From positions 101,630 through 165,629 of the forward strand of contig NZ_JNYY01000019.1 in NCBI RefSeq assembly GCF_000716785.1: 64,000 bases of DNA, written 5' to 3'. This DNA comes from Amycolatopsis vancoresmycina. Its GTDB lineage: Bacteria > Actinomycetota > Actinomycetes > Mycobacteriales > Pseudonocardiaceae. Both the position numbers and the translations under genes were made by a program. The notes beneath the pieces were generated by a model. That model was not told the DNA's origin. It worked only from the letters and a program-made list of their open reading frames with translations, and did not search any database. Below are positions 8,676 to 16,979 of this stretch, piece by piece. Positions within the stretch are counted from its first letter, which is position 1. Every line of letters starts with the position of its first letter.

Positions 8676-8718
8676 ATGTTCGGCTAGTCTGGGGGCATGT
8701 CCTCGACACCCCTCAGAC

Positions 8719-8762
8719 GTGACGGGCCCACCGCCACCCCACCTCGGCAGCGGGCCCGTCAC
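8719..8762 (-). terminator. Terminator of the aryl-CoA ligase gene
   Basis: GTGACGGGCCC at 8719-8729 and GGGCCCGTCAC at 8752-8762 form a perfect 11-bp stem with a 22-nt loop, 5 bp beyond the ligase stop codon. Confidence 0.7.
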
Positions 8763-8767
8763 CCTCG

Positions 8768-10351
8768 TCAGCGCTCGCGCAGCAGGTACCGCTGCAGCTT
8801 GCCGCTGGCGTTGCGCGGCAGCGCGTCCAGGAACCGCACCCGGCGCGGGTACTTGTACGGCGCGGCAACGGCTTTGGCGTGCTCCTGCAGGGCGTGCACG
8901 ACGTCCGGGCCCGGGGCGACGCCGGGCCGCAGCACGACGAAGGCGGTGACGACGGCACCCCGGTCCGGGTCGGGGGTGCCGACCACCGCGCATTCGTCGA
9001 CGTCCGGATGGGTCAGCAGCACCTCTTCGACCTCGGGAGCCGCGATGTTGTAACCGGAAGAGACGATCATGTCGTCGCTGCGCGCCACGAACCGGAAGTA
9101 GCCGCCGGGCTCGCGGACGTAGGTGTCGCCGGTGATGTTCCAGCCGTCGCGCACGTAGCCGGTCTGCCGCGGGTCGCCGAGGTAGCGGCAGCCGGTGGGG
9201 CCCTGGACCGCGAGCAGCCCGGGCGTGCCGTCCGGCGCGGGACGGCCGTCGAGGTCCAGGACGGCGGCGCGGAAGCCGGGGACCACCTTGCCGGTCAGGC
9301 CGGGACGCACGTCGTCGTCGGCGGCGGAGATGAACACGTGCAGCAGCTCCGTGCTGCCGATGCCGTCGATGAGCGGCCGTCCGACGACCTCGCGGTACCG
9401 CTCGGCCACGGCGGCGGGCAGCGCTTCCCCGGCGGAGACGGCGCGGCGGACCCCGGCCAGGAGGGGGCCGTCGCCGGCGCCGAGGATCGCGCGGTAGGCG
9501 GTGGGCGCGGTGAACAGCACCGTCACCGCGTGCTCGGCGACGGCCGACGCCAGCTCACGGGGGGTCGCGCGCTCCAGCAGGAGCACCGACGCGCCGGCGT
9601 GCAGCGGGAACACCAGCAGGCCGCCCAGGCCGAAGGTGAAGGCCAGCGGCGGGGTCCCGCAGAAGACGTCGCCGCCGGTGGGGCGCAGCACGTGCCGGGA
9701 GAAGGTGTCGGCGATGGCGAGCAGGTCGCGGTGGAAGTGCATGGTGGCCTTCGGCGTCCCGGTGGTGCCGGAGGTGAAGGCGAGCAGGGCGACGTCGTCG
9801 GCGGCGGTCGGCACGTCGGCGAAGGTCGCCGGGTGGCGGGCGCAGCGGCCGGCGAGTTCGGTGCCGTAGGACACCGCGGGCAGGCCGGGCGGCAGTTCGT
9901 CGAGGAGGCGCTCGTCGCACAGGGCGACCGTGGGCTGCGCGCGTTCGGTGATCTTGCCGAGCTCGTGGCGGCGCAGCATCGGCATCGTCGTGACGGCGAC
10001 GGCCCCGGCCTTGAGGACGCCGAGCCAGCACGCCGCGAGCCACGGCGTGTTGGTGCCGCGCAGCAGCACGCGGTTGCCGGGCACGACGCCGAGCTCGGCG
10101 CTGAGGACGTGCGCGACCCGGTTGGCGCGCGCCAGGACGTCGCCGTAGGTCCACGTCTCGGCCGGCGAGCGCAGGCAGGGACGGTCCGGCCCGAGCCGGG
10201 CGGCGGTGCCGTCGAGCAGCACCGTCGCGGCGTTGAGCTGCTCGGGGTAGTGCAGCTCCGGCAGGTCGAACACGAGCCGCGGCCACTGCTCGGCCGGCGG
10301 CAGCCGGTCGCGGCAGAAGGAGTCGGTGTGAGCGCTGGGAGTAAGCCTCAT
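8768..10351 (-). CDS. Aryl-CoA ligase, benzoate/2-aminobenzoate-CoA ligase family
   Basis: An ANL-superfamily enzyme of 527 residues that activates an aromatic or short acyl carboxylate as acyl-AMP and then forms the CoA thioester. Motifs: A3 LLAFTSGTTGTPKATMHFH, A5 IGSTELLH, A7 WNITGDTY, A8 RSDDMIVSSGYNIAAPEVEEVL and the catalytic lysine in NASGKLQRYLL. The N-terminus (SAHTDSFCRDRLPPAEQWPRLVFDLPEL) is typical of the benzoate/2-aminobenzoate ligase group. ATG at 10351 has GGAGGGG 7 nt upstream; the longer open frame upstream is not conserved. It stands alone between a broken gene and a non-coding gap, so the pathway is not shown by context. Confidence 0.85.
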   Translation of the reverse strand: MRLTPSAHTDSFCRDRLPPAEQWPRLVFDLPELHYPEQLNAATVLLDGTAARLGPDRPCLRSPAETWTYGDVLARANRVAHVLSAELGVVPGNRVLLRGTNTPWLAACWLGVLKAGAVAVTTMPMLRRHELGKITERAQPTVALCDERLLDELPPGLPAVSYGTELAGRCARHPATFADVPTAADDVALLAFTSGTTGTPKATMHFHRDLLAIADTFSRHVLRPTGGDVFCGTPPLAFTFGLGGLLVFPLHAGASVLLLERATPRELASAVAEHAVTVLFTAPTAYRAILGAGDGPLLAGVRRAVSAGEALPAAVAERYREVVGRPLIDGIGSTELLHVFISAADDDVRPGLTGKVVPGFRAAVLDLDGRPAPDGTPGLLAVQGPTGCRYLGDPRQTGYVRDGWNITGDTYVREPGGYFRFVARSDDMIVSSGYNIAAPEVEEVLLTHPDVDECAVVGTPDPDRGAVVTAFVVLRPGVAPGPDVVHALQEHAKAVAAPYKYPRRVRFLDALPRNASGKLQRYLLRER

Positions 10352-10486
10352 CGCAGCCCCTCCGTCTCGGCTGTCCCGGCCGCAGGATCGCCCGGCCCAG
10401 GGCAATGTAACACCGGTTGCGACCGTCGAGAAGGCGCAATGTCGCACGGTTGACGACGGCTACCCGGGGGCGATGAGGAGTGACGC

Positions 10487-11924
10487 TCAGTCGGCGGCCA
10501 GCGCGTCGAGTTCGGCGATGATGGCGGGGTAGGCCTCCGGGCAGCGATCGACCAAGTCCTCGACGACGTGGGCCCAGTCGTCCTCGGTCAGCTCCTTGAG
10601 CAGCGCCTCCTCGGGGGACAGGTCCTTGGTGGGCGGTCCGAAATAGCGGGCGGGGACCACGGAGATCGCCGTCTCGTACCGCCGTTCCCCGATGAAGGTG
10701 CCTGCGCCGGAGGTTTCCTCGGCGACCTCGGTCAAGCTCCTGATCCGGGTGGAGCACAGCCTCACCACCCGTCGTGCCTGCCCGGCCACCAGCCTGAATC
10801 CGGCTTTGAGGTCTTCCTCGGCCGGTGGGGCGACGGCCGCGAGGCGGCCGATCAGGTCGCGCGTGCGGGCGCGGTCACCCCAGTCCGCCGTGACCGCGAT
10901 CATCCGAAGCAGGCCGCTCATCGTGTCGATGGGATCGGTGAAGGCCTCGACGAGTTGCTCGGCCTCGTCCAGCAGATCCCCGTCACGCGTGTCGCGGGCC
11001 ACCAGCAGGACCGCGGCCGCGCGGTCCCGGAGGTCGTCAGCCTTCCGGGCGACGGCTCGCGCGCGTTCGGGGAGACCGGCGGCCAAGGCAGCTCGGATGA
11101 GGTCGAGCCGCGGCCGCCACTCCAGGGCCGGGTCGGCCACCCGGGACAGCGCCCGCTCGGCGCGGTCGAGTTCAGCTGCCGCCACCGCGCCTTCGGTGAC
11201 GGCAGCCCACGCGGAGGCGCGCGCTTTCGGATCGGTCAACCGGGCGGCTTGGTGTTCCGCCCGGTCGAAATCCCCGTGGTCGGCCATGGCCATGATCCAC
11301 AGCACGGAGATCCCCTGGTCCCGCACACCGACGAGCCCGCGGGCCCGGCGGCTGCACCGGGAGCAGGGCCGCGATGCTGTGGCCGTCCGGGCTGCCGTCG
11401 CGGCCCAGGTCTTCGTCGAGGCCGTCCACGACCAGGGCGAACTGTTCCCCGCGACGGCGGCAGTCCTGCGCCACCTCGGCGAGCAGACCCCGCAGCTGGG
11501 CCTCGCGGGTCGCATCCGTCGACGGCGGGAGCGGGGTGCCGCGGACCGCGCAGAGCTGCTCGAGCACGTTGTCGACGAACGCGCGGCGATCGCTCTGGCC
11601 GGGCTGGCTCCCGGTGATGAAGAACGCGACCAGCCGGACCCCGGGCGGCGGGTTCAGCACGAACGTGGTCAGCAACGCGGACTTCCCCGACCAGGCATCG
11701 GCCTGCCACCAGGCATACGCGCCCTCGGTGTCCGGCGAAGTGCAGAACCGGGCGAGCTCCGCGAGTTCGTCCTCGCGATCGACCAGGCTCGGCGGCGCGA
11801 GGGACTCGACGCGGGTCAGGTAGTGGCTCCGCACGGGACCGGACCCGCCGGCGTGCACGTCGCCCCGTACCGTCCCGACCTGGACCACCGGCCCCGTGAA
11901 GTGGCCCGAAGCGGAGTTCGTCAC
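10487..11924 (-). pseudogene. Broken STAND-like P-loop NTPase with internal deletion and frame change
   Basis: Two minus-strand frames together make one decayed gene. From GTG 11924 the first frame encodes a leader (GPVVQVGTVRGDVH) and an NTPase core: Walker A-like WWQADAWSGKSALL, FFITGSQPGQSDRRAF, and Walker B-like LVVDGLDED. At HSIAALLPVQPPG, near 11345, similarity jumps abruptly into the other frame. That frame continues with alpha-helical TPR-like repeats (MAMADHGDFDRAEHQAARLTDPKARASAWAAV) to the stop at 10487. From memory, intact actinobacterial relatives carry several hundred residues at this junction. So an out-of-frame internal deletion is inferred, leaving a 250-codon frame that ends at 11172. 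Intact relatives are putative signalling or conflict-type NTPases. Confidence 0.72.
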
Positions 11925-12032
11925 CTCGCCATCATCCCGGGCCGGGGACCGCCGGGCCGCGTTGTCCGGGAACTGTCACGTCCGCCGCCGACGAGTGGTT
12001 TCGGCCGCCGTGCCGGTGGTAGCCGGGGGGGC

Positions 12033-12986
12033 ATGGTGAGTGTCGGCTACTTCCTATCCTCCGAAGAGTTCTCCCCGCGTGAGCTGGTCCGGCAGGCCCG
12101 GCTCGCCGAGGCCGCCGGGTTCCGGCGGCTGTGGATCTCCGACCACTTCCACCCCTGGCTCGGCGAACAGGGGAACAGCCCGTTCGTGTGGTCGGTGATC
12201 GGGGCGCTCAGCGAAGTCACCTCGCTGCCGATCTCCACCGCCGTGACCTGCCCGATCATCCGGATGCACCCCGTGCTGGTCGCGCAGGCGGCCGCCACCG
12301 CCGCCGTGCAGTGCGAGGGGCGGTTCGGGCTCGGGGTCGGGACCGGGGAAGCGCTCAACGAGCACGTCACCGGGCAGCCGTGGCCGCCGCCGCAGGTGCG
12401 GCTGGAGATGCTCGAAGAGGCCGTCGACGTCATCCGCGCCCTGCACAGCGGCGAGGAGGTCAACCACCGCGGGCAGTACTACACCGTGGACCACGCCCGG
12501 CTCTACACCCTGCCGGACGAGCCCGTCCCGATCTACGTCTCCGCGTTCGGCCCCGAAGCCACCGAGCTCGCCGCCCGCACCGGCGACGGCTTCTGCACCG
12601 TGACGCCGGACGCCGGGCTGGTGCGGAAGTACCGCGAGGCGGGCGGCGGTGACCGGCCGGTGCAGGGCGGGCTGAAGGTGTGCTGGGCGAACTCCGAAGC
12701 CGAGGGCGTCCGGACCGCGCACCAGCGGTGGCGCAACGAACTCCTGCCCGGGAAGCTGCCCTCGACGCTGCCGACCCCGGCCGACTACGAGGCCGCGGCG
12801 AGCCTGGTGACCGAGGACATGGTGCGCGAGCAGTTCGCGTGCGGCCCGGACGCCGACCGGCACGTCGAAGCCGTCCGCGAGTTCGCCGACGCCGGGTTCG
12901 ACGAGGTGTACGTCCAGCAGATCGGGCCGGACCAGGACGCGTTCTTCGAAGCCTGGCGCACGCAGGTGCTGCCGCGGCTGGCCTGA
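12033..12986 (+). CDS. F420-dependent LLM-class oxidoreductase (TIGR03557-like)
   Basis: A luciferase-like monooxygenase fold (TIM barrel) of 317 residues. ISDHFHPWLGEQGNSPFVW, TAVTCPIIRMHPVLVAQAAATAA and GRFGLGVGTGEALNEHVTG are the strand and loop segments that bind the deazaflavin F420 in this family, and the same segments recur in the Fgd protein at 40161. It uses F420 or F420H2 for hydride transfer; the substrate is unknown. ATG at 12033 follows a G-rich stretch. It is divergent from the broken NTPase gene. Confidence 0.85.
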   Translation: MVSVGYFLSSEEFSPRELVRQARLAEAAGFRRLWISDHFHPWLGEQGNSPFVWSVIGALSEVTSLPISTAVTCPIIRMHPVLVAQAAATAAVQCEGRFGLGVGTGEALNEHVTGQPWPPPQVRLEMLEEAVDVIRALHSGEEVNHRGQYYTVDHARLYTLPDEPVPIYVSAFGPEATELAARTGDGFCTVTPDAGLVRKYREAGGGDRPVQGGLKVCWANSEAEGVRTAHQRWRNELLPGKLPSTLPTPADYEAAASLVTEDMVREQFACGPDADRHVEAVREFADAGFDEVYVQQIGPDQDAFFEAWRTQVLPRLA

Positions 12987-13044
12987 GGCGGATCACCCCG
13001 GCGTGGCGCGCGTCCCGGGCCGCCGCCCAGTAGCGTTTTCGATC

Positions 13045-13554
13045 ATGGCCGAGACGCCCGAACCCCCGCCCACCTTGGCCGATTCGCGCGCCTTGCTGCT
13101 GGGCTACCTCGACCACAACGCCACCGCCGTGTTGCGCAAGCTCGACGGCCTCTCCGACCGCGACGCCCGCCGCAGCGTGGTGCCGTCGGGGTGGACGCCG
13201 CTGGGCATGGTCAAGCACCTCGCCTGCACCGAACGCTTCTGGGTGCGGTACCTGTTCACCGGCGAGGACGTCGACTTCACCTGGCCCGGGACCGCCGACC
13301 GGGAGGGGTTCGGCGCCCCGGCGGAATCCGCCGCGGACCTCACGGCCTTCTTCCGCGCCGAGCGCGAGAACTGCGCCCGGCTCGCCGCGGTGACCCCACT
13401 GGAGGGCCGGGCCGCCCGCACGGTCCGCCGCGGCGGCGCCGAAGAGCACCCCACGTTCGCGTGGATCCTGTTCCACCTGGTCCAGAACTTCGCCCGGCAC
13501 GCCGGCCACATGGACGTCGGCCGCGAACTGATCGACGGCGTGACCGGCCGGTGA
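13045..13554 (+). CDS. DinB/DUF664-family protein
   Basis: A four-helix-bundle protein of 169 residues with the pattern GWTPLGMVKHLACTERFWVRYLF, FFRAERENC and FHLVQNFARHAGHMDVGREL. The three histidines (in VKHL, and in RHAGHMD) are the metal-binding type found in DinB and mycothiol-dependent relatives. Members act as metal-dependent thiol transferases or have unknown roles. ATG at 13045 is preferred over GTG at 13003 because the family similarity begins there. It is convergent with the next gene, with a 2-bp gap. Confidence 0.82.
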   Translation: MAETPEPPPTLADSRALLLGYLDHNATAVLRKLDGLSDRDARRSVVPSGWTPLGMVKHLACTERFWVRYLFTGEDVDFTWPGTADREGFGAPAESAADLTAFFRAERENCARLAAVTPLEGRAARTVRRGGAEEHPTFAWILFHLVQNFARHAGHMDVGRELIDGVTGR

Positions 13555-13556
13555 CG

Positions 13557-14276
13557 TCAGGCCGGGGGCGCGACCGTCGTGTCCGGCCGGCCCGCGCGGC
13601 GCAGCGCGTCGGCGACGAACCCGCTCGCCTTCAGCTCCTCCACGAGCTCGCGCAGGAACGCGATCGTCTCCGGACGGCGATCCGGGGTGGTGCCGACCGC
13701 CTGCCGGATTTCCATGAAGCGCTCGGGGAGCACCCGGGTCGCCGGGTGGGCGGCGGTGTAGGCGGTCATCGGCTGCCGGATCCCGGCCGCGACCTCGAGC
13801 CCCTGCGCCTCGAACGCCGTGACGCCGTCCTCGCCGCGCACGATCGTCGCGTGCCGCAGGGTCCGCGTCAGGTACAGGTCGTAGGCGGACCCCTGCTTCA
13901 CGCCGACCCGGACGTCCGGGCGGTCGACGTCGGCGGGTGAACCGAACGGCGAGTCCTGCGCCACGACGTACACGCCTTCGATGACGACGTACGGCGCCGT
14001 GAACGCCACCTCGGCCGCGCGGGCCGGCTCGATCGCCAGGAAGCCGAGGTCGGCCGCCCCCGAGGTCAGCGCCTCGAACGACTTGCGGGCCGCGTCGAAG
14101 CAGACCAGCTCCACCGGCACGGCCAGCCGCGCGGCCACCTCGCGCGCGAGGTCGACGGTGACCCCGCCCGGCTCCTCCGGCGTGCCGTGGGCGAGCACCG
14201 GATTGCCGAGGTTGATGGCGGCGCGCAGGGTGCCCGCGGGCGCGAGGTCGGTGGCGACGGCGGAAAGGTCTCCCAT
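13557..14276 (-). CDS. Family-3 solute-binding-type protein without signal peptide
   Basis: This 239-residue protein has the periplasmic binding protein fold of amino-acid ABC transporters: LRAAINLGNPVL, GVTVDLAREVAARL, GAADLGFLAIEPARAAEVAFTAPYVVIEGVYVV and RVGVKQGSAYDLYLTR. There is no signal peptide, no lipobox cysteine and no adjacent permease or ATPase. It may be a cytoplasmic ligand-binding or enzyme-like derivative, such as cyclohexadienyl dehydratase-like proteins, rather than a transporter part. It lies 25 bp downstream of galM on the same strand and may be cotranscribed with it. Confidence 0.75.
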   Translation of the reverse strand: MGDLSAVATDLAPAGTLRAAINLGNPVLAHGTPEEPGGVTVDLAREVAARLAVPVELVCFDAARKSFEALTSGAADLGFLAIEPARAAEVAFTAPYVVIEGVYVVAQDSPFGSPADVDRPDVRVGVKQGSAYDLYLTRTLRHATIVRGEDGVTAFEAQGLEVAAGIRQPMTAYTAAHPATRVLPERFMEIRQAVGTTPDRRPETIAFLRELVEELKASGFVADALRRAGRPDTTVAPPA

Positions 14277-14301
14277 GATCGGCGAGCGTAGCGCGGGCCG
14301 C

Positions 14302-15393
14302 TCAGGCCGGCGGCGGCTCGTCCGCCGTGGTCAGCGCGAACACCGTCTCCTGGTGGTAGACCTCGCCCGGCCGCAGGACCGTGCCCGGGAAGTCCGGGCG
14401 GTTCGGGGCGTCCGGGAAGTGCTGCGCCTCCAGCGCGAAGCCCGCGCCGCGGTGGTAGGGACGGCCGCTGGTGCCGGTCAGGCCGGCGGTGAGGTAATTG
14501 CCCGAGTAGAACTGCAGGCCCGGTTCGGTCGTCCGGACCGTGAGCAGGCGGCCGGAGGCCGGGTCCCACGCGCGGGCGGCGAACGGCGCGCCGCCGTCGA
14601 GCACCCAGTTGTGGTCGTAGCCGTGCCCGATCGCCAGCTGCGGGTCGGGCTCGCCGAGCCGGGCGCCGATGGGCACCGGCCGGCGGAAGTCGAACGGCGT
14701 GCCCTCGACCGGGGCCGGCGCGCCGGCCGGGATGAGGTCCTCGCCGGTGGGGCAGTACCGGCTCGCGGCGAGCTGCAGCCACTGCTCGTGGACGTCGCCG
14801 GAGCCTTCGCCGGCCAGGTTCCAGTAGGTGTGGTTGGTCAGGTTGACCACCGTCGGCGCGTCCGTGGTCGCGCGGTAGGTGATGCGCAGCCGGTCGCCGG
14901 CGTCGACGCGGTAGGTGACCTCGGTCTCGAGCCGGCCGGGGTAGCCCTGGTCGCCGTCCGGGCTGACCAGGGTGAGCCGCAGCGCCACGCCGTCGTCGTC
15001 GCGGACCTCCGTGGCCGACCAGACCCGCGTGTCGAACCCGGCGGGGCCGCCGTGCAGGCTGTTCTTGCCGTTGTTGAGCGGCACCCGGTACTGGACGCCG
15101 TCGAGGGTGAAGGTGCCGCCGGCGATCCGGTTGGCGAACCGGCCGATCAGCGCGCCGAGGAAGACCCGGTCGGCGCCGGGCCGGTTGTTGGCGACGTACC
15201 CGGCGAGGTCCGGGAAGCCGAGGACGACGTTGCCCGGCCGGCCGTCGCGGTCCGGCGCGTCCAGTGACTGGATGACGCCGCCGTAGTCGAGCACGCGCAC
15301 GGTCAGCCCGCCGGGGCGGCCGAGCGTGTACCGGTGGACGTCCGTGCCGCCGGCGCGGCCGAAGAACTCCCGGGTCGGTGCGGGTGCGGGCAT
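14302..15393 (-). CDS. galM: Aldose 1-epimerase (galactose mutarotase)
   Basis: Interconverts alpha and beta anomers of hexoses in the cytoplasm. The 363-residue beta-sandwich enzyme shows the conserved GALIGRFANRIAGG, NNGKNSLHGG (substrate His), NLTNHTYWNL (catalytic His), GYDHNWVL and, near the C-terminus, GAGFALEAQHFPDAPN with the catalytic Glu. ATG at 15393 has GGAGG 7 nt upstream; a TTG further upstream is rejected. A perfect 20-bp LacI-type palindrome lies 18 bp upstream of the start, so sugar-responsive repression is likely, although no lacI-type gene is present in the window. Confidence 0.93.
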   Translation of the reverse strand: MPAPAPTREFFGRAGGTDVHRYTLGRPGGLTVRVLDYGGVIQSLDAPDRDGRPGNVVLGFPDLAGYVANNRPGADRVFLGALIGRFANRIAGGTFTLDGVQYRVPLNNGKNSLHGGPAGFDTRVWSATEVRDDDGVALRLTLVSPDGDQGYPGRLETEVTYRVDAGDRLRITYRATTDAPTVVNLTNHTYWNLAGEGSGDVHEQWLQLAASRYCPTGEDLIPAGAPAPVEGTPFDFRRPVPIGARLGEPDPQLAIGHGYDHNWVLDGGAPFAARAWDPASGRLLTVRTTEPGLQFYSGNYLTAGLTGTSGRPYHRGAGFALEAQHFPDAPNRPDFPGTVLRPGEVYHQETVFALTTADEPPPA

Positions 15394-15410
15394 CGGCACG
15401 TCCTCCAACC

Positions 15411-15430
15411 GGCTGTTAGCGCTAACAGCC
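15411..15430. promoter_or_regulatory. Perfect LacI-family operator upstream of galM
   Basis: GGCTGTTAGCGCTAACAGCC is a perfect 20-bp palindrome with the CG centre typical of LacI/GalR-family sites (TGTTAGCGCTAACA core). It is located where it would cover the galM promoter or transcription start. Confidence 0.85.
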
Positions 15431-15463
15431 TCGGGAAACCCTAGGCTCGGGTGTCCCGCGCGG

Positions 15464-16705
15464 TCAAGCGTGGTCGGCCGGGGTACCCAGCAGCCGGTGG
15501 GCGGTCAGCGCCAGCTGGATCTCCAGCCGTTTCGCCGGATCCGCGAGGTGGTCGCCGAACAACTCGCCCAGCTGGCTCACCCGGTAGCGGACCGTCTGCG
15601 GGTGGATCTTCAGCGCCTGGGCGATCTCCGGGGTGCTTCCGTTGTGCTCCAGCCAGCACAGCAACGTCTCGGCCAGCCGGGTCCGCTGCTTCACCGTCAG
15701 GCCCGCGAGCGGGGCGAGGACCTTCGCCGACAGCTCGTCGAGCAGGAACCGGTCGGCGAGCAGCCAGTGCGTCGCCAGGTGGTCGGCCGTGTGGGTGACC
15801 GGGTGGTCGCCGGCCAGGCCGCGGCGGACCAGGTCGAGCGTGCGGCGGGCCCACTGCAGCGACGTCGCCGCGTCGGCCGGGCGGACCCGGGGGCCGACGG
15901 CCGCGCGCCAGCCCGGCAGGCGGCCTTCGAGGCCGCGCAGGTCCCGCTCCGGGTTCGGGGTGAGCAGGCACGGCTCGGGACCTTCGAGGTCGAGCAGCAC
16001 GTCGGCGGCGACCTGCGGGGTCGGCGGCGGCTGCTGCTCGGTCCGCGGATCGAGCGCGACGACCGCGACCCGGTCCGGGATGGGCCACTGCGCCGCCTTG
16101 GCCATCGTCGCCAGCGCGGCCGGGGACGACGGCGGGGTCGCGAGCAGCAGTTCGAACAACCGCCGGCGACGGCGCTCCAGCGTGCCCGTCGCCATCGCCT
16201 GCGCCAAGGTGTACCCCTCGACCGAGTACGAGGAAATCTCTTCCACGTAAGCGAATATGGCTTCGGCGCCGACGCACAGCACCGCCGCCGGGAACCGGTG
16301 GGCCTGGCCCAGTTCGGCCACGTACCGCCACGCCGCGCGGCCGCCCGCGCGGTAGGCGGCCTGCAGGGAGTTGAGGCTGCCGCCGTCGTGGTGGACGCGT
16401 TTCCCGATCTCCACGAACAACTTCGGCCAGGTGTCCGGTGTGGACACCGGATCGCCGATGCTGTCGATGCAGCTGCCCACCGCCTGCTCGATCGCCAGCA
16501 CGATCATCTTGCCGAACTCGCCTTCGAGCGGCTTGGCGTATTCCGGCACGGCGTGCTGGACCTCGTCGAGGATCCGCCGGGCGAGCGGATCGGCGTGCGG
16601 CCGGAACCGCCGCGCGAGTTCCGCCGGCAGCGAGCACCACAGCTGACGCGCCCGGCCGGTGCCCCGCGGGTGCGGGATCGCCGCCTGCGTGATCGTCCCG
16701 GTCAT
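15464..16705 (-). CDS. PucR/CdaR-type transcriptional regulator (paralogue of the gene at 33882)
   Basis: A 413-residue regulator with an N-terminal sensing region (residues about 20-200, including LQAAYRAGGRAAWRYVAELGQ), a degenerate GGDEF-like middle, and the C-terminal PucR-type HTH (NGSTPEIAQALKIHPQTVRYRVSQLGELFG). It matches the protein at 33882-35075 along its length, including the LAETLLCWLEHNG/LGETLLSWLQNGG and HPQTVRYRVxQL stretches. The ATG at 16705 is divergent from the mmpL gene across 274 bp, so it could control the envelope-lipid block. Confidence 0.85.
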   Translation of the reverse strand: MTGTITQAAIPHPRGTGRARQLWCSLPAELARRFRPHADPLARRILDEVQHAVPEYAKPLEGEFGKMIVLAIEQAVGSCIDSIGDPVSTPDTWPKLFVEIGKRVHHDGGSLNSLQAAYRAGGRAAWRYVAELGQAHRFPAAVLCVGAEAIFAYVEEISSYSVEGYTLAQAMATGTLERRRRRLFELLLATPPSSPAALATMAKAAQWPIPDRVAVVALDPRTEQQPPPTPQVAADVLLDLEGPEPCLLTPNPERDLRGLEGRLPGWRAAVGPRVRPADAATSLQWARRTLDLVRRGLAGDHPVTHTADHLATHWLLADRFLLDELSAKVLAPLAGLTVKQRTRLAETLLCWLEHNGSTPEIAQALKIHPQTVRYRVSQLGELFGDHLADPAKRLEIQLALTAHRLLGTPADHA

Positions 16706-16979
16706 GGCACACCCCGCAGCTCATGGGAAGTCCGCGCCGGCGTTGGCGCGACGCCATGTACTCACACGGGAACGGGATTGGCAACCGCCACCCCTGCCGC
16801 CGGATCGGGTTCTGTCACCGCAGGACCAACGGCCGCCCCGGCAATTGTCACCCGCCCGACAAAGGCCGGAACACTCATCGCGGCAAAGGTTTCCGCGATC
16901 CGATTTGTGAACCGGGACGGTATCTTCGCGCCCCTGCTGGTTGTTAGCGTGATCAACCGGCACGCAAAGGAGAACACCG

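Larger units (their letters stand above)
8388..8767. other. Non-coding region of 380 bp with SOS-like box and terminator
   Basis: No convincing gene is found here; short open frames lack family similarity and codon-position bias. It holds a LexA-like palindrome (8661-8675), a possible -10 box TAGTCT at 8685-8690 with an ATG at 8697, and the hairpin terminator of the aryl-CoA ligase gene (8719-8762). Confidence 0.6.

Noticed and set aside
8697..9053. Small plus-strand frame after the SOS-like box
   Set aside because: It runs antisense into the ligase gene, is Arg/Ser-rich and matches no family; kept only as a transcription hypothesis.
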